From Cubamyces lactineus (Eukaryota; Basidiomycota; Agaricomycetes; Polyporales; Polyporaceae): 64,000 bases of DNA. The notes beneath the pieces were generated by a model. That model worked only from the letters and a program-made list of their open reading frames with translations, had not been told where the DNA came from and did not search any database. Made by a program: the position numbers and the translations under genes. Positions 12,508 through 25,500 of this stretch are shown in pieces; position 1 is the first letter of the stretch, and the number at the start of each line of letters is the position of its first letter. The DNA lies in the NCBI GenBank assembly GCA_022376465.1, contig JACDTU010000004.1:186001-250000 (forward strand), given 5' to 3'.

Positions 12508-15500
12508 ATGAGCTTCATGTCAGATCAGCGCATCGAGCTATATGGGCGCTTAACGCAGTATGCATTGATCTCTCGTTCCACTCGCCACCTTCGAGGTCCA
12601 TCTCCTTTTCGCTCCGAGTCCATGCCTGTCGTCTCTGCACCTCCAATAGCCCCTATCGAGCCCGACGTGTTTGACGATGACGATGAGGGCTGGCAAGATA
12701 TGCCTGTGGTTCGCGACGACGATGACTTCGCTCTAGGGCTCGATGAGGAAGACCAGAAGAGGTACCACTACATGCCCCCGCCGAAGAAGGACGCTGCCGC
12801 TGCTGCTGCTGGCGCAGGTAACGCGAGAGGGAACATATTGGATGTGGACTTTCAGGGCAATGAATGGCGAGCAAAGGCGGATCAGAACGAGAGCGAGTAT
12901 ACCCGGCTTAGAATGAACGAGGAAGACGACGGGGATGAGGTCCACCTACGCACACGATACCTCTTTGATGAAGACAAGGCGATGACACCGCTGAGCCAGA
13001 TGCAGCAGACGAAGGACATGCTTACCGAGGCACAGCGTATCGCCTACGTCGGACTCTGCGCCCTGACAAGCAAAGAGATGGTCGACACTCTGAAGGCGGT
13101 CAACCGCAAGGAGCTGAAGAAGGCTATACAGAGTATGGAGCTCTGGGCTTTGAAGATCATGGGTCGTCTGTACTACCACATGGAATTAGCTACTGAAGGT
13201 GAAGCCTTCTGCCATGACTTTCTGCTCCGACTAGACCTCACGCTGAACAAGCCCGTTAGAACAGAAGATGATAGACAGCCTCGGACAGCACGGCATCAAT
13301 GCCAAGGATCTCGTACCCCCACTGATGACCACCCATACCGTCGCTAATCCGGAATATGATCCTGTAGAAGCTCGCAAGCAGGCAGAGCAGCGCGAAGCGG
13401 AAGCGGCGAACGACTCCGCGGACATTTCAGACAGTACATCGACACCGTCCACACCCCCACCATCCTACTCACCAGTCCCCCCACCCCCACCCCCAAAGCC
13501 CCAGCAAACGACCACGAAAGTCCTCGAGGGAACATCCGCACCAGCAATGCCCGGCGTCAGCACGCACCTCTCAGCTGCGGACAAGGACGTGACGCTGGAC
13601 ATTCGGTGGACTGTACTTTGTGACCTTTTCCTTGTCCTGATCGCCGATAGCGTGTACGATGCCCGATCAAGAGTGCTGTTGGAAAGCGTCGCTCTGAAGC
13701 TGGGGCTTGGGTGGCTGGACGTCGTCAAGTTTGAGCGACGAGTAACGGAGGCTCTGGAGATTCAGGAAGGCATCGAGAAGCTGGAACAACAAGAGTCGAT
13801 TCAGGAGGCGCAGAAGAACTCCAAGAAGCGGCGATATATGATGATGGGCTTGGCGACTCTAGGTAAGTAGCGGAAAAGTTCGTCGAGGATTGTTTCGCCT
13901 CAATCGCGCATGGTTTGCAGGTGGTGGTCTTGTCATCGGCCTTTCCGCAGGCCTCCTCGCCCCCGTAATCGGCGCTGGCCTCGGAGCCGCGTTCACAACC
14001 ATTGGTATCACGGGAACAACAGGTTTCCTTGCCGGGACAGGCGGCGCTGCTGTTATCACGACAGGAGGCGTACTGACAGGTTCTGGCATTGCTGCTCGTG
14101 GGATGGCACGGAGGACACAGAACGTTCGTACGTTCGACATCCTCCCCCTTCACAATCACAAACGGGTAAATTGCATACTGACGGTGTCTGGGTACGTTGT
14201 TCGGTATCATCTCAAGGACCTCTCATGACGTCTCTCGATACAGGTTCATGAACGGCCCTCATGATGACGTTCGCTTACCCTTCAGCGTGCTTGATCCGGT
14301 TGTTGGAGATGTCTTCAGCGTCCTTTGGGAGCCTGAGATGATTCGAGAGACTGGTAGCGCACTCAAGATTTTGACAAGTGAGGTGCTCTCACAGCTTGCC
14401 CAGACCGCGTTGCAAGCAACAGTCATGACCGCGCTCATGAGTGCATTGCAATGGCCTATCAGTGAGGACGACCACCTTCTCTATACGTATATGACATCTG
14501 ATGCGTCATCCTGTTAAGTTTTGACGAAACTGGGATACCTGATCGATAATCCTTGGTCGAATGCGCTGGACCGTGCAAAGGCCGCTGGGAGTGTCCTCGC
14601 AGAAGTCCTCCTCCATCGGCATCTTGGAGTTCGCCCTATCACCCTCATCGGATTCTCTTTAGGCGCTAGGGTGATATTCTACGCCCTCCTGGAACTAGCC
14701 AAGAAAGGTGCTTTCGGTATTGTCCAGGACGTCTTTCTCTTGGGTGCCACCGTCACTGCACCGCTACGCACATGGCTCGAGGTCCGGTCGGTAGTCTCAG
14801 GACGATTCGTCAACGGCTACGCGCGCAATGACTGGGTGCTCAACTACCTTTTCCGGGCCACTAGCGGTGGCCTGAACACTGTCGCGGGACTGCGCCCTGT
14901 GCAAGATGTGCCCGGGCTGGAGAACGTCGACGTCACGGACAAGATTGCAGGACACATGAGCTACCGCACATTCATGCCCCTCATACTTGATCAGCTCGGC
15001 TTCCCCGTATCAGCAGACTACTTCGACGAGCCGGTGGTACGTCTAAAACATCGCTAAATTGTGTCATAACGATCGTGCTGAGGTCATATGGTGCACATCA
15101 CAGGAGCCCGATTTCGAGGGAGATCGGGTGGTGATCCGGGAGGGCGAGGAGACGAAGAAGAAGGGTTGGTTCAGCCGGAAGAAGAAATCGTCCACCTCGT
15201 CTCAAACGGTTTCGCGGCCACCGTCAGCAGCTACCTTTGCCCACGTCAAGAAATCGTCGCAGACCAGCGCAGGCGATGACGAGTTACCTCCAAGGGAGGG
15301 CGCATCGACCCCGACACCCGTACAGTCTCCGGTCCCCCAACAATCTGAGAAGTCTCCCTCGGCCACTCCTCAGGACGATGGCGACCTCGCCTCTGCGGAA
15401 ATTCCAGCCCATGCCGGGTTTGACTTTGCCGCCATCAAGGAAGTCTTAGGAAAGGCTGACAAGTCTGAGGAGCTGCGCGTTCCTGCACCGTCGCGCTTCC

Positions 15501-16168
15501 CTCCGCCATCTATTCCTGTTCATCCTCCGACTCTCAGGACGGAATCGGCACCTCCCCCTGTGCCGGATACTCCGCCCGCCGCAACTCCGAAAACGCGGCC
15601 TTCTCTCGACCTTCCTCCTATTCCGCCCGACCACGAGGACGATTCCGTGCCCGGTGCAAGCTCAAGCTCTCATGCTGACCGTGACCTTCCCTCAATTTTA
15701 TCAAGATCCCTCTCTCTGGACAATGTGCCAGACGATTTCGAAGCAGATATGACATCATTTGGGCGGAATGCGGCCTCTTGTCCACCCGTATTGTCCTTCG
15801 GTGGCGGTGACGGTTCGATATGGCCGGCGCAGGAACCTGATACTACATCCGGGTACGGGGCGTTCGGTGCTTACAGGGCGGCTGCCAGCTTCGCCCCGCT
15901 CCGCTCAGCAGACGTGCTGTCAAACCCGTTCGCTAGTGGGACAAGCGGACTCCGCTCGGATGGGTTGCCAGCGCCGCCTGACGACCCGTTGGCCGGTTCT
16001 GCTGGAACGCCCTCGCTATCGTTTGGCGGCATCGATGGCTCTATCAGCTTCGATTCGTCGCCATCGTCTTCTTTGCAACCCGGGCGCAGTCCCTGGGACA
16101 TTGGTGGGCCGTACGGGAGCACGAAGAAGTCATCGAGCACGCTCGACTTGAACCCATGGCAGAGTTGA
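12508..16168 (+). CDS. DUF726/TMCO4-family alpha/beta-hydrolase-like membrane protein
   Basis: Member of the DUF726 (TMCO4, yeast Mil1-like) family, membrane-associated alpha/beta-hydrolase-like proteins linked to trafficking. Six exons, 12508-13198, 13260-13862, 13921-14191, 14244-14461, 14519-15036 and 15104-16168, give 1121 aa. Seen: an acidic N-region; YYHMELATEEQKM across junction 1; a Pro-rich linker; a Gly/Ala-rich hydrophobic stretch of about 60 residues after junction 2, like the family's membrane segment; LTKLGYLIDNPWS and then GFSLGARVI, which carries the nucleophile-elbow GxSxG pattern; and a Ser/Pro-rich C-tail of about 330 residues that looks disordered. The frame is open back to 12373, so an earlier start is possible; 12508 was chosen as a Met shortly before conserved-looking sequence. 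Exact substrate unknown. Confidence 0.9.
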
Positions 16169-17190
16169 GAGTTTCGTCGTTTTTTCCCCTACGTCCGATT
16201 TCTTCTACCCCACACGATCTGCGCACACTTACCTCTGCATAGGACCACACCCTGTGATACAGGGTGGGTCCCGCCACTACACGTTGACCCCCTCGTTCTT
16301 ACGACCACATCGATCAGACTATCAGGCATGTACGGTACGGATTTCCTAGCACTTACTGCAATACTTGGACAAACTGGCCCTCCAGAGCAGCGCCTCGATC
16401 GATAACGCTTGCCATACAGAGACGGGTGGCGTCAGCTGAGATGCCCCACCTCAGCAAGATGCTCGCCGCCAGCGGACTCTAACTCTTATGCTTCCGTAAC
16501 TCCTGCCTGCAGGCTACCGAGTTTGCCACTTCTTATCACTGAGCCCGAGCTGTACTACAGTGTACACCTGACTACTTGCTACTCAGGACGACCGAGTCCT
16601 GGAGTTCCGCTGCAAGTTCGCTGGCTAAGGGTTATTATGCGGATGGATTACCCTAGCGTAGATTGATCACCCGCATGATGGTACGCGGTTGCCAGACTGG
16701 GTACGACCAGCCATCTGCAATCTTTGCGTCTGCGATGTCTCTAGCTCCATCTCGAAGCAAAGCCGTCTCACATTGCCAACCCGGCGACGTGCACCATGCC
16801 CATCCGGGCCGTGGAATCAGCCAAGAAGATTCTAGTGAGCGCAACGCCTTTGCGGAGGACATCGGACGCACGCACGCGCCCGGAGCACAGGCGTTAGCGC
16901 GGGAGGAGCGCAGAAGCACTTTCCCTTAGATCTCCCATCTCTCGCAGCTTGCGTGGTGGAGCGTGGGGCACAGGTATGTTGCATGCGCGCATGATTTCAG
17001 ATCCACGACGCGCAAAATTTCCGCTGTATAAGAGAATGGGCATGGATGTCTCTCTTGACCGCACAGACACTACTACGAGCTCACAGGCTGCATCGTACGC
17101 CGCCCGCTTGCGCGGCAGCCTAGCATCTTGTGCAATCCTCCGCTGCACTCTCTAGCTCAGCCCAAACAGCTCACGAAACCGACCGCGACC
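16169..17190. promoter_or_regulatory. Intergenic region with TATA box upstream of the 17191 gene
   Basis: About 1 kb with no coding signal that I trust. A TATAAG box at 17027-17032 lies 159 bp before the next start codon and is followed by a pyrimidine- and C-rich leader. The reading frames at 16409-16929 on both strands have no third-position bias. Confidence 0.45.
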
Positions 17191-17922
17191 ATGTCTCCGC
17201 GCCCACACCCGATACTTAAACGGGACTCGTCTCCGTTCAGGACTCCAACCCTCCCGTTTTCGAACTGTGGGCCACTGTTCTCCCCGCACGTCCACTTTCC
17301 TCCCACTCCACGCATAGCGGCGACATATCCCGCGCACTCGCCCACCACGTACGACCGCGCGCCGATCGCTGTCTCGCCCAACGTCTGCCAACTCCCGCGC
17401 CGTGGAGAGCGCACCGTCTACTCGCAGCCCGCCGACTCCGAAGGCGATCACAGAGGGCGCAGCCGTAGCCGGAGTCGTGGAAGGGGTCGTGGGGACAACA
17501 TGATCAAGGGGAGCTATTTCCACCCGCGGGCGTACGAGGCATGCAAACCTGAGCCCCTCAACGTGTCCTCCGCTACCGAGTTCAACCTACCCTCTCCACC
17601 TCCGCTCATCCAAGATCTCTCTCCCTCGGACGAGTCCGACGAGATGGTCACGACACCCCCCGATTCGAGTTCGTCCGCATCCCTCGCGAACTCCATTCCG
17701 CTCCACTTTGCGAGTGCGCCGGCCCCGCGACAACCTTTGACTGCGGACAAGGCCGACTTTGGCTCCCCGCCGCCCGTTGCGCGTTCGTCTCCACTGTCTC
17801 CGCGAACGAAACCGCGCACGAAGCCGCGCAGGCCGAATCTCGTGCGGACCGAGAGGCACCTTGATCGACGGGCGCCTTCGTTTTCCCCCGACTTGGACGA
17901 GGGCTGCTTAGGTGGCTTTTGA
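17191..17922 (+). CDS. Proline/serine-rich protein of unknown function
   Basis: Single-exon frame of 243 aa; I do not recognise a family. Seen: an N-terminal block HPILKRDSSPF followed about 20 residues later by SPHVHFPPTPR; a short Arg/Ser repeat (RSRSRSRGRGRG); acidic SPSDESDE; many SP and TP sites; a basic end. Composition suggests a disordered phosphoprotein. The pairing of ILK and HVHF short motifs loosely resembles protein phosphatase 1 docking sites; this is only a suggestion. Supporting reality: strong C/G third-position use, an upstream TATA box at the right distance, and a frame that starts right after a C-rich leader. An in-frame Met at 17128 is possible but less likely. Confidence 0.6.
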   Translation: MSPRPHPILKRDSSPFRTPTLPFSNCGPLFSPHVHFPPTPRIAATYPAHSPTTYDRAPIAVSPNVCQLPRRGERTVYSQPADSEGDHRGRSRSRSRGRGRGDNMIKGSYFHPRAYEACKPEPLNVSSATEFNLPSPPPLIQDLSPSDESDEMVTTPPDSSSSASLANSIPLHFASAPAPRQPLTADKADFGSPPPVARSSPLSPRTKPRTKPRRPNLVRTERHLDRRAPSFSPDLDEGCLGGF

Positions 17923-20900
17923 GTTCATGGTGTGGGAGAGACGATAGTCTCTGCAACCCGCTGGCTCCGGGTACGGTACGACGCACGAGACTCCTATACC
18001 ATGGACTTTCTTGATATCCTGTGGCCGAGGGGCGGTATGGCGGCGGTGACATATGGTTCCGTGTAGCATAGTTGTATGATTTCCTCTGGAAGAGTTGTCC
18101 GACAGGTCTTTGTATCTGACGCTGGCGTCTGACAGTTTACTGTAGCGAATGGAATACCTCGCCTTGTTCACTATGCCGAGGACATCGTCTGGGCTCCGTT
18201 CGCATGGTTGCACCGGAAGTTCTTTAAGACAATCCGTCCTCTACGTCAAGGGCTTGGTGGCTGCGTCTGGTGGCAATGTACACTGTCGTAAGCATTCTAC
18301 CGAGTACTCCATGTCTCCAATTTGCCACAATTCAGCACGTACAGGCGTCACTCTTCTTCCACGCACGTATGACGTCATCGTGCGGTTCTCAAGGTCAAGG
18401 CCCATCTTCGTAGCTAGGTACCTGCGGCGAAGACAGCCCATTCAGCTAGGTTACACAGAGCTCATAGAGGGGAACTAGGACTTAGAGCGAATGATGCACA
18501 GACTCACATACAGCCTATGCCATTACGGGGCGTCTGTAGAAAATATCGCTGCAATCACTCTCCTGGATCCGAGTCCCGTTGACTTTGGGAGTATGTCGTT
18601 CAGGTACGGCTCCGTTGATGAGGGCCCGGGGTTAGTATGCTTCTCTGGGGTAATCAATCCCCAGAAGCTAATGCCAAGGGCAGCGGTCCCTGCAGATCCA
18701 GTTATCGTAGCATGAACCGTGAGAAATGGGCTCTCTCCGGATGCGCCCTTCATAGGCCAAAGTTCCCCGAGAACAACGTCCGAAGACGTAACACTCTCGT
18801 TCACTCAAAGCCGTATATATACCTATGAGTAGGTGAGAGGCCACAGTGCGAAAAATATAACCAGGTAGTGCAGCTCACACGTATTGTACAACCTGAGAAA
18901 TGGCGTTCGAGCACCGTTGCATCCGATCATAACTTGGACCCATCAGCCGGAAAAGAAGCAAGATGGGTATAGTGGGATATATACCAGCGATATCGGAGTT
19001 TCGAGGAAAGTCTCCGGGGCGCGCTTCTACGAGTCACCGTTAGTCAGTAATAGTGATTGGAAGAGTCATTGAAAACGAACCGTTACAGCACCATGTTACT
19101 CTGCTGTACATCGCTCTGAACACAAAACGGAGAGCACAATGCTCAGTAACAAAGATTGCTATGGTCTATCAATGCAATCTGGATGCCACTTGCTGCGAGC
19201 GAGATGTGCTGGAGCCGCCGGACCCACCAGTATACAGTAGAGTCTTGACGAACTTCTCTGGCCAGCAGGTGCGCACACGCAACTTTCAGGTTAGTATGGG
19301 AGAGACTTTAATGCTTTGAAATTCAAGGGTTTCGGATGCCTATCGCCTTAATGCTACTTCGTAAAGCGGACGAGTTTGAAGCTTGTATTAAACGAGCGCT
19401 TCAAAGAAGGCGTCGAGGTACGTATACCATCACGTGCGAGCGGTAGCGTGAGCGCTTGACTGGCACAAACAACTGGCGAAGTTCAGGTACATAACAACTT
19501 GAGTTGCGGATTTCTCGTACATCGACTCGAGCACGCTGCATCATGCTCTTACAGGTACTCCTACCGGCATATTTGCGAGGCTGTTCAAGCGCCAACCTAC
19601 ATCGTAGGGAAACCTGAGTGTTCACAAGTGACAAATTATTGGCGCGCCCCCCCTCCCCGGCAGATGCTTCTATCATTCTGACGCTGATCTCCAGTACTAG
19701 TCACCTAATATTCACGAGATGGTAAGTGGTCTGTGAAATGGCTTGTGACTGGGGAAGTGGCTTTGCGATTTTTGGTACATCTACTCAGGTATGCACGATC
19801 ACTCACCGATAGCGCGCTATGTCATAATATATCCTCGTCAACTTAATGAAAGGCAGATCACTCTCCACCGTCCGCATGTGCGTTCAGTTGCTAGAAGTTG
19901 CGCATTCTAAGTGTAAAGCCCGCGAATAATGCCAGCGCATGGCGATGCTGACGTGAAAATTGATGTAGAGATCATTGCGCACCCAACCTCAAGCACTGTC
20001 TGTTTGGTCCAATGGATGTCTGGGCTGCTTACCAAGTGAGCCCTTGCATGAGACCGGCCATCCGGAACACAGATCTGCTCGTTCTGGAAACAGAATCGCC
20101 AATTTCTGTTCTCTACGCCACCGCCGCACCGAAGGTCGACACATCCGCGAATCTTGCCGGGGACACGGACCCCCTCCTGCAGCGATTTGCTGCCTGTCGG
20201 GACATAAACCGTATCATCCTGTTGTGGAGAGCCCGAAGCACTACGGGCTGAAAGTTGCCAGGTAGGTACACCAGACGAATCAGCTTATGCTCTATGACCG
20301 TTCTCCGGGCGAAGCCATACCCGCATGGTACCTGTGAACGGTCTCACGTACTCGGCGGCTCATGCTGAATACATGTGTGTGGAAGCGCTGTCAACAATAT
20401 TCGAATCCGACGATCGGCGCTGCCGTGCTATTCGTATGAAGGTAGGAGGTTCCGTCCGCCCGAGATGAACGATGTATGTCTTTGGTTTCGTCGAACGTAA
20501 CATGCAATCCTGCATCGGTTCATATTGGTGGGCACTTGCCGATGCCACTAGTTAGTGAGTTCCGGGTACCTGTCGTTCTCGAAGCTGTTCATGATTGCTT
20601 ACGATCTATTAGACACCAGGGATACAGTCATATTATATCTCACATGCTCGACTATGGTCTGATTGGTCAGAATGTATGAGCATTGAGACGCTCCCAATGA
20701 CCCTGCCGCAGTTCACGTAGGCAGGCGCGTGGTGTCAGCGGGTCAGCAGCATCCGTCTACTGCGATTTGTAAAGTAATAATCACTCTTTCAAACCTGGCC
20801 TCATGCACGCGCCTGTTCGACCACCTGCTTTCGATACTAAACTTGCAATTTGTAGCAACTACCTCGATCCAGTCGAAAATTGCGTTTTATTGCACGGGTT

Positions 20901-21714
20901 TGACTAGAATTTTACGAATATACTCTGCTTTCTTACATCTCTTTAGCGGTTGCTCAGAGAAATTGGCAACGCCGGATGACAGATACCACAGCTCGAGCTT
21001 GTGTATTCCATCAGGCTTTCACCATTGCATCCGCTCTGCCCGTCGCCATCGTCGTCCAGGAGACTACACAAGTCGTAGGCATTGTTTGGCATGCCTGATG
21101 CGCGGGATTTGGTAAAGCTAGGTATCTACTCTATGCTCAGATCGTCAAAAGAGCTGAGTTCAACAGCACTGTCTGATGGACCGCGCCGCTTACGAAGTCT
21201 TGGCCGCAGCTCTCAGACTCTATACCATCGGACATTTGCCACCGCGGTACATCTCGCCCATCAGAAAGTTGTTATGTACCTTCACAAAACCTCATCTCTT
21301 CAGGTCACGTTGCACAGGCGGCTTCGAGACATTCTCTTCGACCTGTCGTTTGACGAGGACCGTGATACCGTGACTACGGTTTGGGTAGCTACATATACAT
21401 GCTAAGTGTACCCAGACGCTGAAATTCTCACGGGGATTGATGAAAGACTGTCTATGACCACCTGCGATTTGCAAGCTAGAGGGGGCAGCTCTACCACTGA
21501 GGTAGGCCGTCTTTGCAGTAGTGGACCGAAGCACCGAGTGCGACGCGCCTCGATGAAGCGCGTCTGTGGCCAATCACGTGCGTTACACGCGTTGAACTTG
21601 CCTCTCGACGCCCAGTGGCTGAAGCGGCGAGTGCCCGAGCTTCCTTCAGCCCATTTCGGTCGCGACGTGCTCAAAATCCGAACATATACACATCTACCCT
21701 GAACTTACTCAAAT
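17923..21714. other. Gene-poor stretch, no supported features
   Basis: About 3.8 kb with many short frames on both strands, none with codon bias, family motifs or joinable exons. Base composition is more AT-rich than in the genes around it. A weak non-stop stretch near 20012-20250 has no third-position bias and I do not call it. Confidence 0.5.
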
Positions 21715-22558
21715 ATGCGCCGCGCACAGAGTGTCAGACATTACGCTCGGTCGTCGCTTGCTCCCGGTGCGGACGATCTTGGGGTCTTGAAGGAAGATGA
21801 GTCTGTGGAAGATGTTCTGCGGAGGCAGTTGCTGGAAAAGGACAGGGAATGTGACAAGGTATGTAGCTCACGAAATTCGTGTAGCAGGTACAAGCGTACT
21901 TAACCCACACTACTGGCCGTAGCTTCATGTACAGATACAGTCGTTGCAGGCACAACTCGCTCAACGGCCGCCCTTGGAGACCGTCCAAGCGCTTGAGAAA
22001 GAGTATACCAACCTGGAGATTTTGCTGCAGGGCACGCAAAGAGAGAACGAACGATGTATGGCAGAACTCGAGAGGTACGTTCCGTCCTTGTCCCGTATAT
22101 GCGTACTATTTACACATTGCACGTTGGATAGAGGGAAAGCTCGGGAGAAGATGCTTGAACGTGAGCTAGAGAAGCTTGCAGGGGCAAACTGGCAGGTAAG
22201 TTGTCGCAACCGCATATGATAAGCCCACGGCCCTCAACATCTCCCGTCCCTTCAGACCAACCTGGATCTGTCTACTCCCACGTCCACATTCCACGCTCGT
22301 GCCTCGAGCCTCATCAGTACGGGCAAATCGGCCCCATCACCATCCTCCGCTGCACCTCCCGCAGCATCGTCTAAAGGAGAGGGCGCGAACGCTGAGGCGA
22401 CGATGGCCTACCTGGAGCAGGTCCGGCTGATGATCCTCGGCATGGAGCAGCGGCTGCAATCGCGCGAAGACAAGTTGGTCAAACATATCGAGCGCGCTGA
22501 GGCGGAGGGTGCGCGATACGAAGAGGTTCGGAAGCAGACGTTAGCGACGACCTCGTGA
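21715..22558 (+). CDS. Small coiled-coil protein of unknown function
   Basis: Four exons, 21715-21858, 21923-22074, 22132-22195 and 22256-22558, give 220 aa; all junctions are GT-AG and in phase. I do not recognise a family. Seen: heptad-rich segments (LRRQLLEKDRECDK, then LQAQLAQRPPLETVQALEKEY, then LERELEKLAG), a Ser/Ala/Pro linker (about 140-165), and a last helical stretch ending in EGARYEEVRKQTL. This is the pattern of a structural or adaptor coiled coil. The start is the only Met giving exon 1 in frame. The gene stands alone between two gene-poor regions. Confidence 0.65.
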
Positions 22559-25500
22559 AGGGCTCGCATGAAGTCTTCTCCGTGGATCGTGGTCGTGTTC
22601 GGTGTCTTGCAGGTTTGGGTTCCTTTGTATGGCAATTGTATTTGTACGGACACGGCGGACGTGGTTATACCCGCAGCATGAATACCTATCTGATTCCTAT
22701 GCATCACATCACTCTCAACGGGAGATAGCATCTCCGTTTTTCACGGCCTGTTACGACCTATTACCTGCGTACTAGAACTTCCGTCCAGAATGTCCGCAAC
22801 GCGCCCCAAGACTCGCCGCTGGCCTCAGCCGGTCCCGAAATGCGACGGAATGCTAGTATGATACCGAGATAAATGAGCGAATGCTGTGCTCAGGCACCTC
22901 CTGACCAGGATTACTGACTTCCATGGCCTCTTCCAAGGAATCAACGTGGATGTGAATTGTAGGACGTCCGACGCAGCGTAGTAGTCAACTGATATCACGG
23001 CCAATAAAATATCTTTCCCTCAGCACGCGTGTCTGGAGCGAGGATGTCCGTCTGGACGTAAAATCAAGTTGACGAGCGATGCAACGGGAAGACGGCTCTG
23101 CAGGGGCGGCGAGATGGAGCGGTACTCGTCGGCACGACGGCATCCTGGGCAGGCACATTGCCACTTGGGAGATTGAGTCGAATACTCCGACGTGAGAACG
23201 AACTCATGAGGGCCTAGTATTCCATCCTATCGGACAAATCAGGGCAAGGACGTCGGCTCCAGCGCAGACACCAATGACAGCACGTACGACACGAAAGTAT
23301 AGTTTGTTGGCACGTAAGTAGCACCAGCGCAGCTGCAACGCCGTGAGGCTCTCGCCACGGGGAGGCGCAGTGCTCGCAGTGCCCAGAGTCTCCGCACCAG
23401 TCCTTGTAGGGGCTTTCTCTTCTGGTATCCGTTGACAGCGAAGCCTGCGAAGCACTGCTCGATTTGTACAGAATTGACCACTGAATTGTACGAAGTGAGC
23501 GTTGAGGCCGTAGCCGGCGCAGCATGCGTTCGCTGCGACATGTGAGACGGGAGAAGCGCGGCGGGAACGTCGACGCAAGACGCAGAGATAAGGGCGGTCG
23601 GACGCAGAGCAGCGTTTCATTTCCAGGCAGCAGCGGACTCGTAGCACCTACACTCCACTGTGCGAAGTCGTCGAAGCGAGTAAGCAGATAGTCGATGTCG
23701 CAAGATTGATGAGAATGCGAACTTTAGAGCACTCACCAGTGATCCTTCAACAACATGATAGCGCAGCCTGTGAGTCAATGGATTGTCTCGAGGAGGGAGG
23801 TGCCGTCCAAGCTGGACAGGAACGTGTTCGTCAACCGGCCAGTGTCGTGCGCTAATTACGTTAATGGTCGCGGCGCAAGTCAAGGCCTACACGGGAGCTT
23901 CTCAGCTCGCCTAGTGCAGTGACATTCCCAGATTCCCATGTCTTTGGGGACGGCATTTTGAACATAGCGGGCAGCCTGCGCCCCTCGGAACGCGACTGCC
24001 CAAAGAGGACCTGCGGTGATATGGCCAGGCCGCCCAGTAGAGACCCTGAAGCTCGTGCTCTCCCCCGCCACCTGACAGGAGGCGAAGGGTGGGGAAGTCA
24101 TGGCGTTTCGAAGGCACACATCCGCCTGTACCCTGATGGCCACAATATGTCGTCAGTTATGAGATAGCGCACGCGGCGAGCCCTGGGATGCGATCATGAC
24201 CACCGGTGCCTCTGCTCCGGTGGGCATATCGCACAGTGCACTATTGGGTACTACATGGTCATGGGGACGTGGCAATGATGACTACTGGTGGTCGGCGCTT
24301 GTCAGACCACTGAGCAGAGAGAACGGCATATCGGCCCTGGATGAGGCGACAAGGCCATATCCACACGGGTTATCATGATCTGTACGATACCGACTGACCG
24401 GCAATGGCTGAAGTAGACTTTACCGTTAATGACCAGAGGTTCGGGACACCTGTGCTTGAAAGAGGTAAGACCGCGTCCTGTCCCGCCAAGCAATGAGCCG
24501 ACCAGGCTCATGCGTGGACGGGTGTCGACGGGTAAAGGGAGCCGAGTGGATTGCGTTACTTTACGGGCCATGCGGACAGGAATGCACGGCGAGTTCTTGG
24601 GAGAGGCAGATGCTCACCTTACGGGATGACCGGCGTTTGCAGCTCTTCTCTACCGTCGAGTATGCGGCAAGGGGCACGGTTGTGTCCCAAAGAGGCTTCA
24701 TGAAACCCCACCAAACGCAACCCTGCACGGCCCACCAGTGTAGTTGATGTGAGCAGATGTTTTGAGCGACGCGCTGGGAACGGGAGCTTGAGTCTAGGCT
24801 CAATCACAGTAGAGAGTTACGTACAGGACCCACGGCATGGAGGCACCAGCGCCCGAGCGACAACGTCAGGACGTCCGTCAGGATGCGGCCTTCCCGTTGG
24901 ACATTCCCCGCAGAGTTTGTAGGGTGAATTCGACCACGGGCGCTCCGGTCGATTAGGCATAACTTGGCTACCAAGTAGAAGTCGCAATATGGACACCATC
25001 GTACAAGACCTGCCAAAGTCGGTTTGGTACAGATCGGCTTCGAGTGCTGTCTGCCAAAGTGGAGCGAGAGAACCGTTCGCAAGTAACGCGTGCCGCCCAG
25101 ACCAGGCTAGGGTCCATTCTCGCCAGCATGCTGCCGTATTGCGCCTGCCTGCGATGTGTCTGTGGATAGAGGATGAGCGCGAATGATCCGTGCAGCGAAG
25201 TGGCCGTTTCGTACTGTAGCGATAGGGCCAACGTACTAGGCCGTCCACTTGCTTTGTGGGTACATCCGAGTCGGTGTGTTGTAAAATCCGGTGGCGTCGC
25301 CATCGTAAACTTCACGTACTGCTGCTCATCAACCCATCGTAGCCTGTTCATTGCTGCGATGAACCACCGCGTCGGGCGTCGAGCTGCCAACGGCGTGAAG
25401 TAGGCAGTTTCCCGCTCCTTCCAAAGCACTAGCAGAGTCACCTTGACTCCCCAACTGCTTCCATGGTCCAGAGCCTACTACAGCACTGCGACGCGGAAGC

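Noticed and set aside
24420..24460. ggttcgggac as a tRNA B-box
   Set aside because: No matching A-box or cloverleaf could be drawn; no tRNA elsewhere either.
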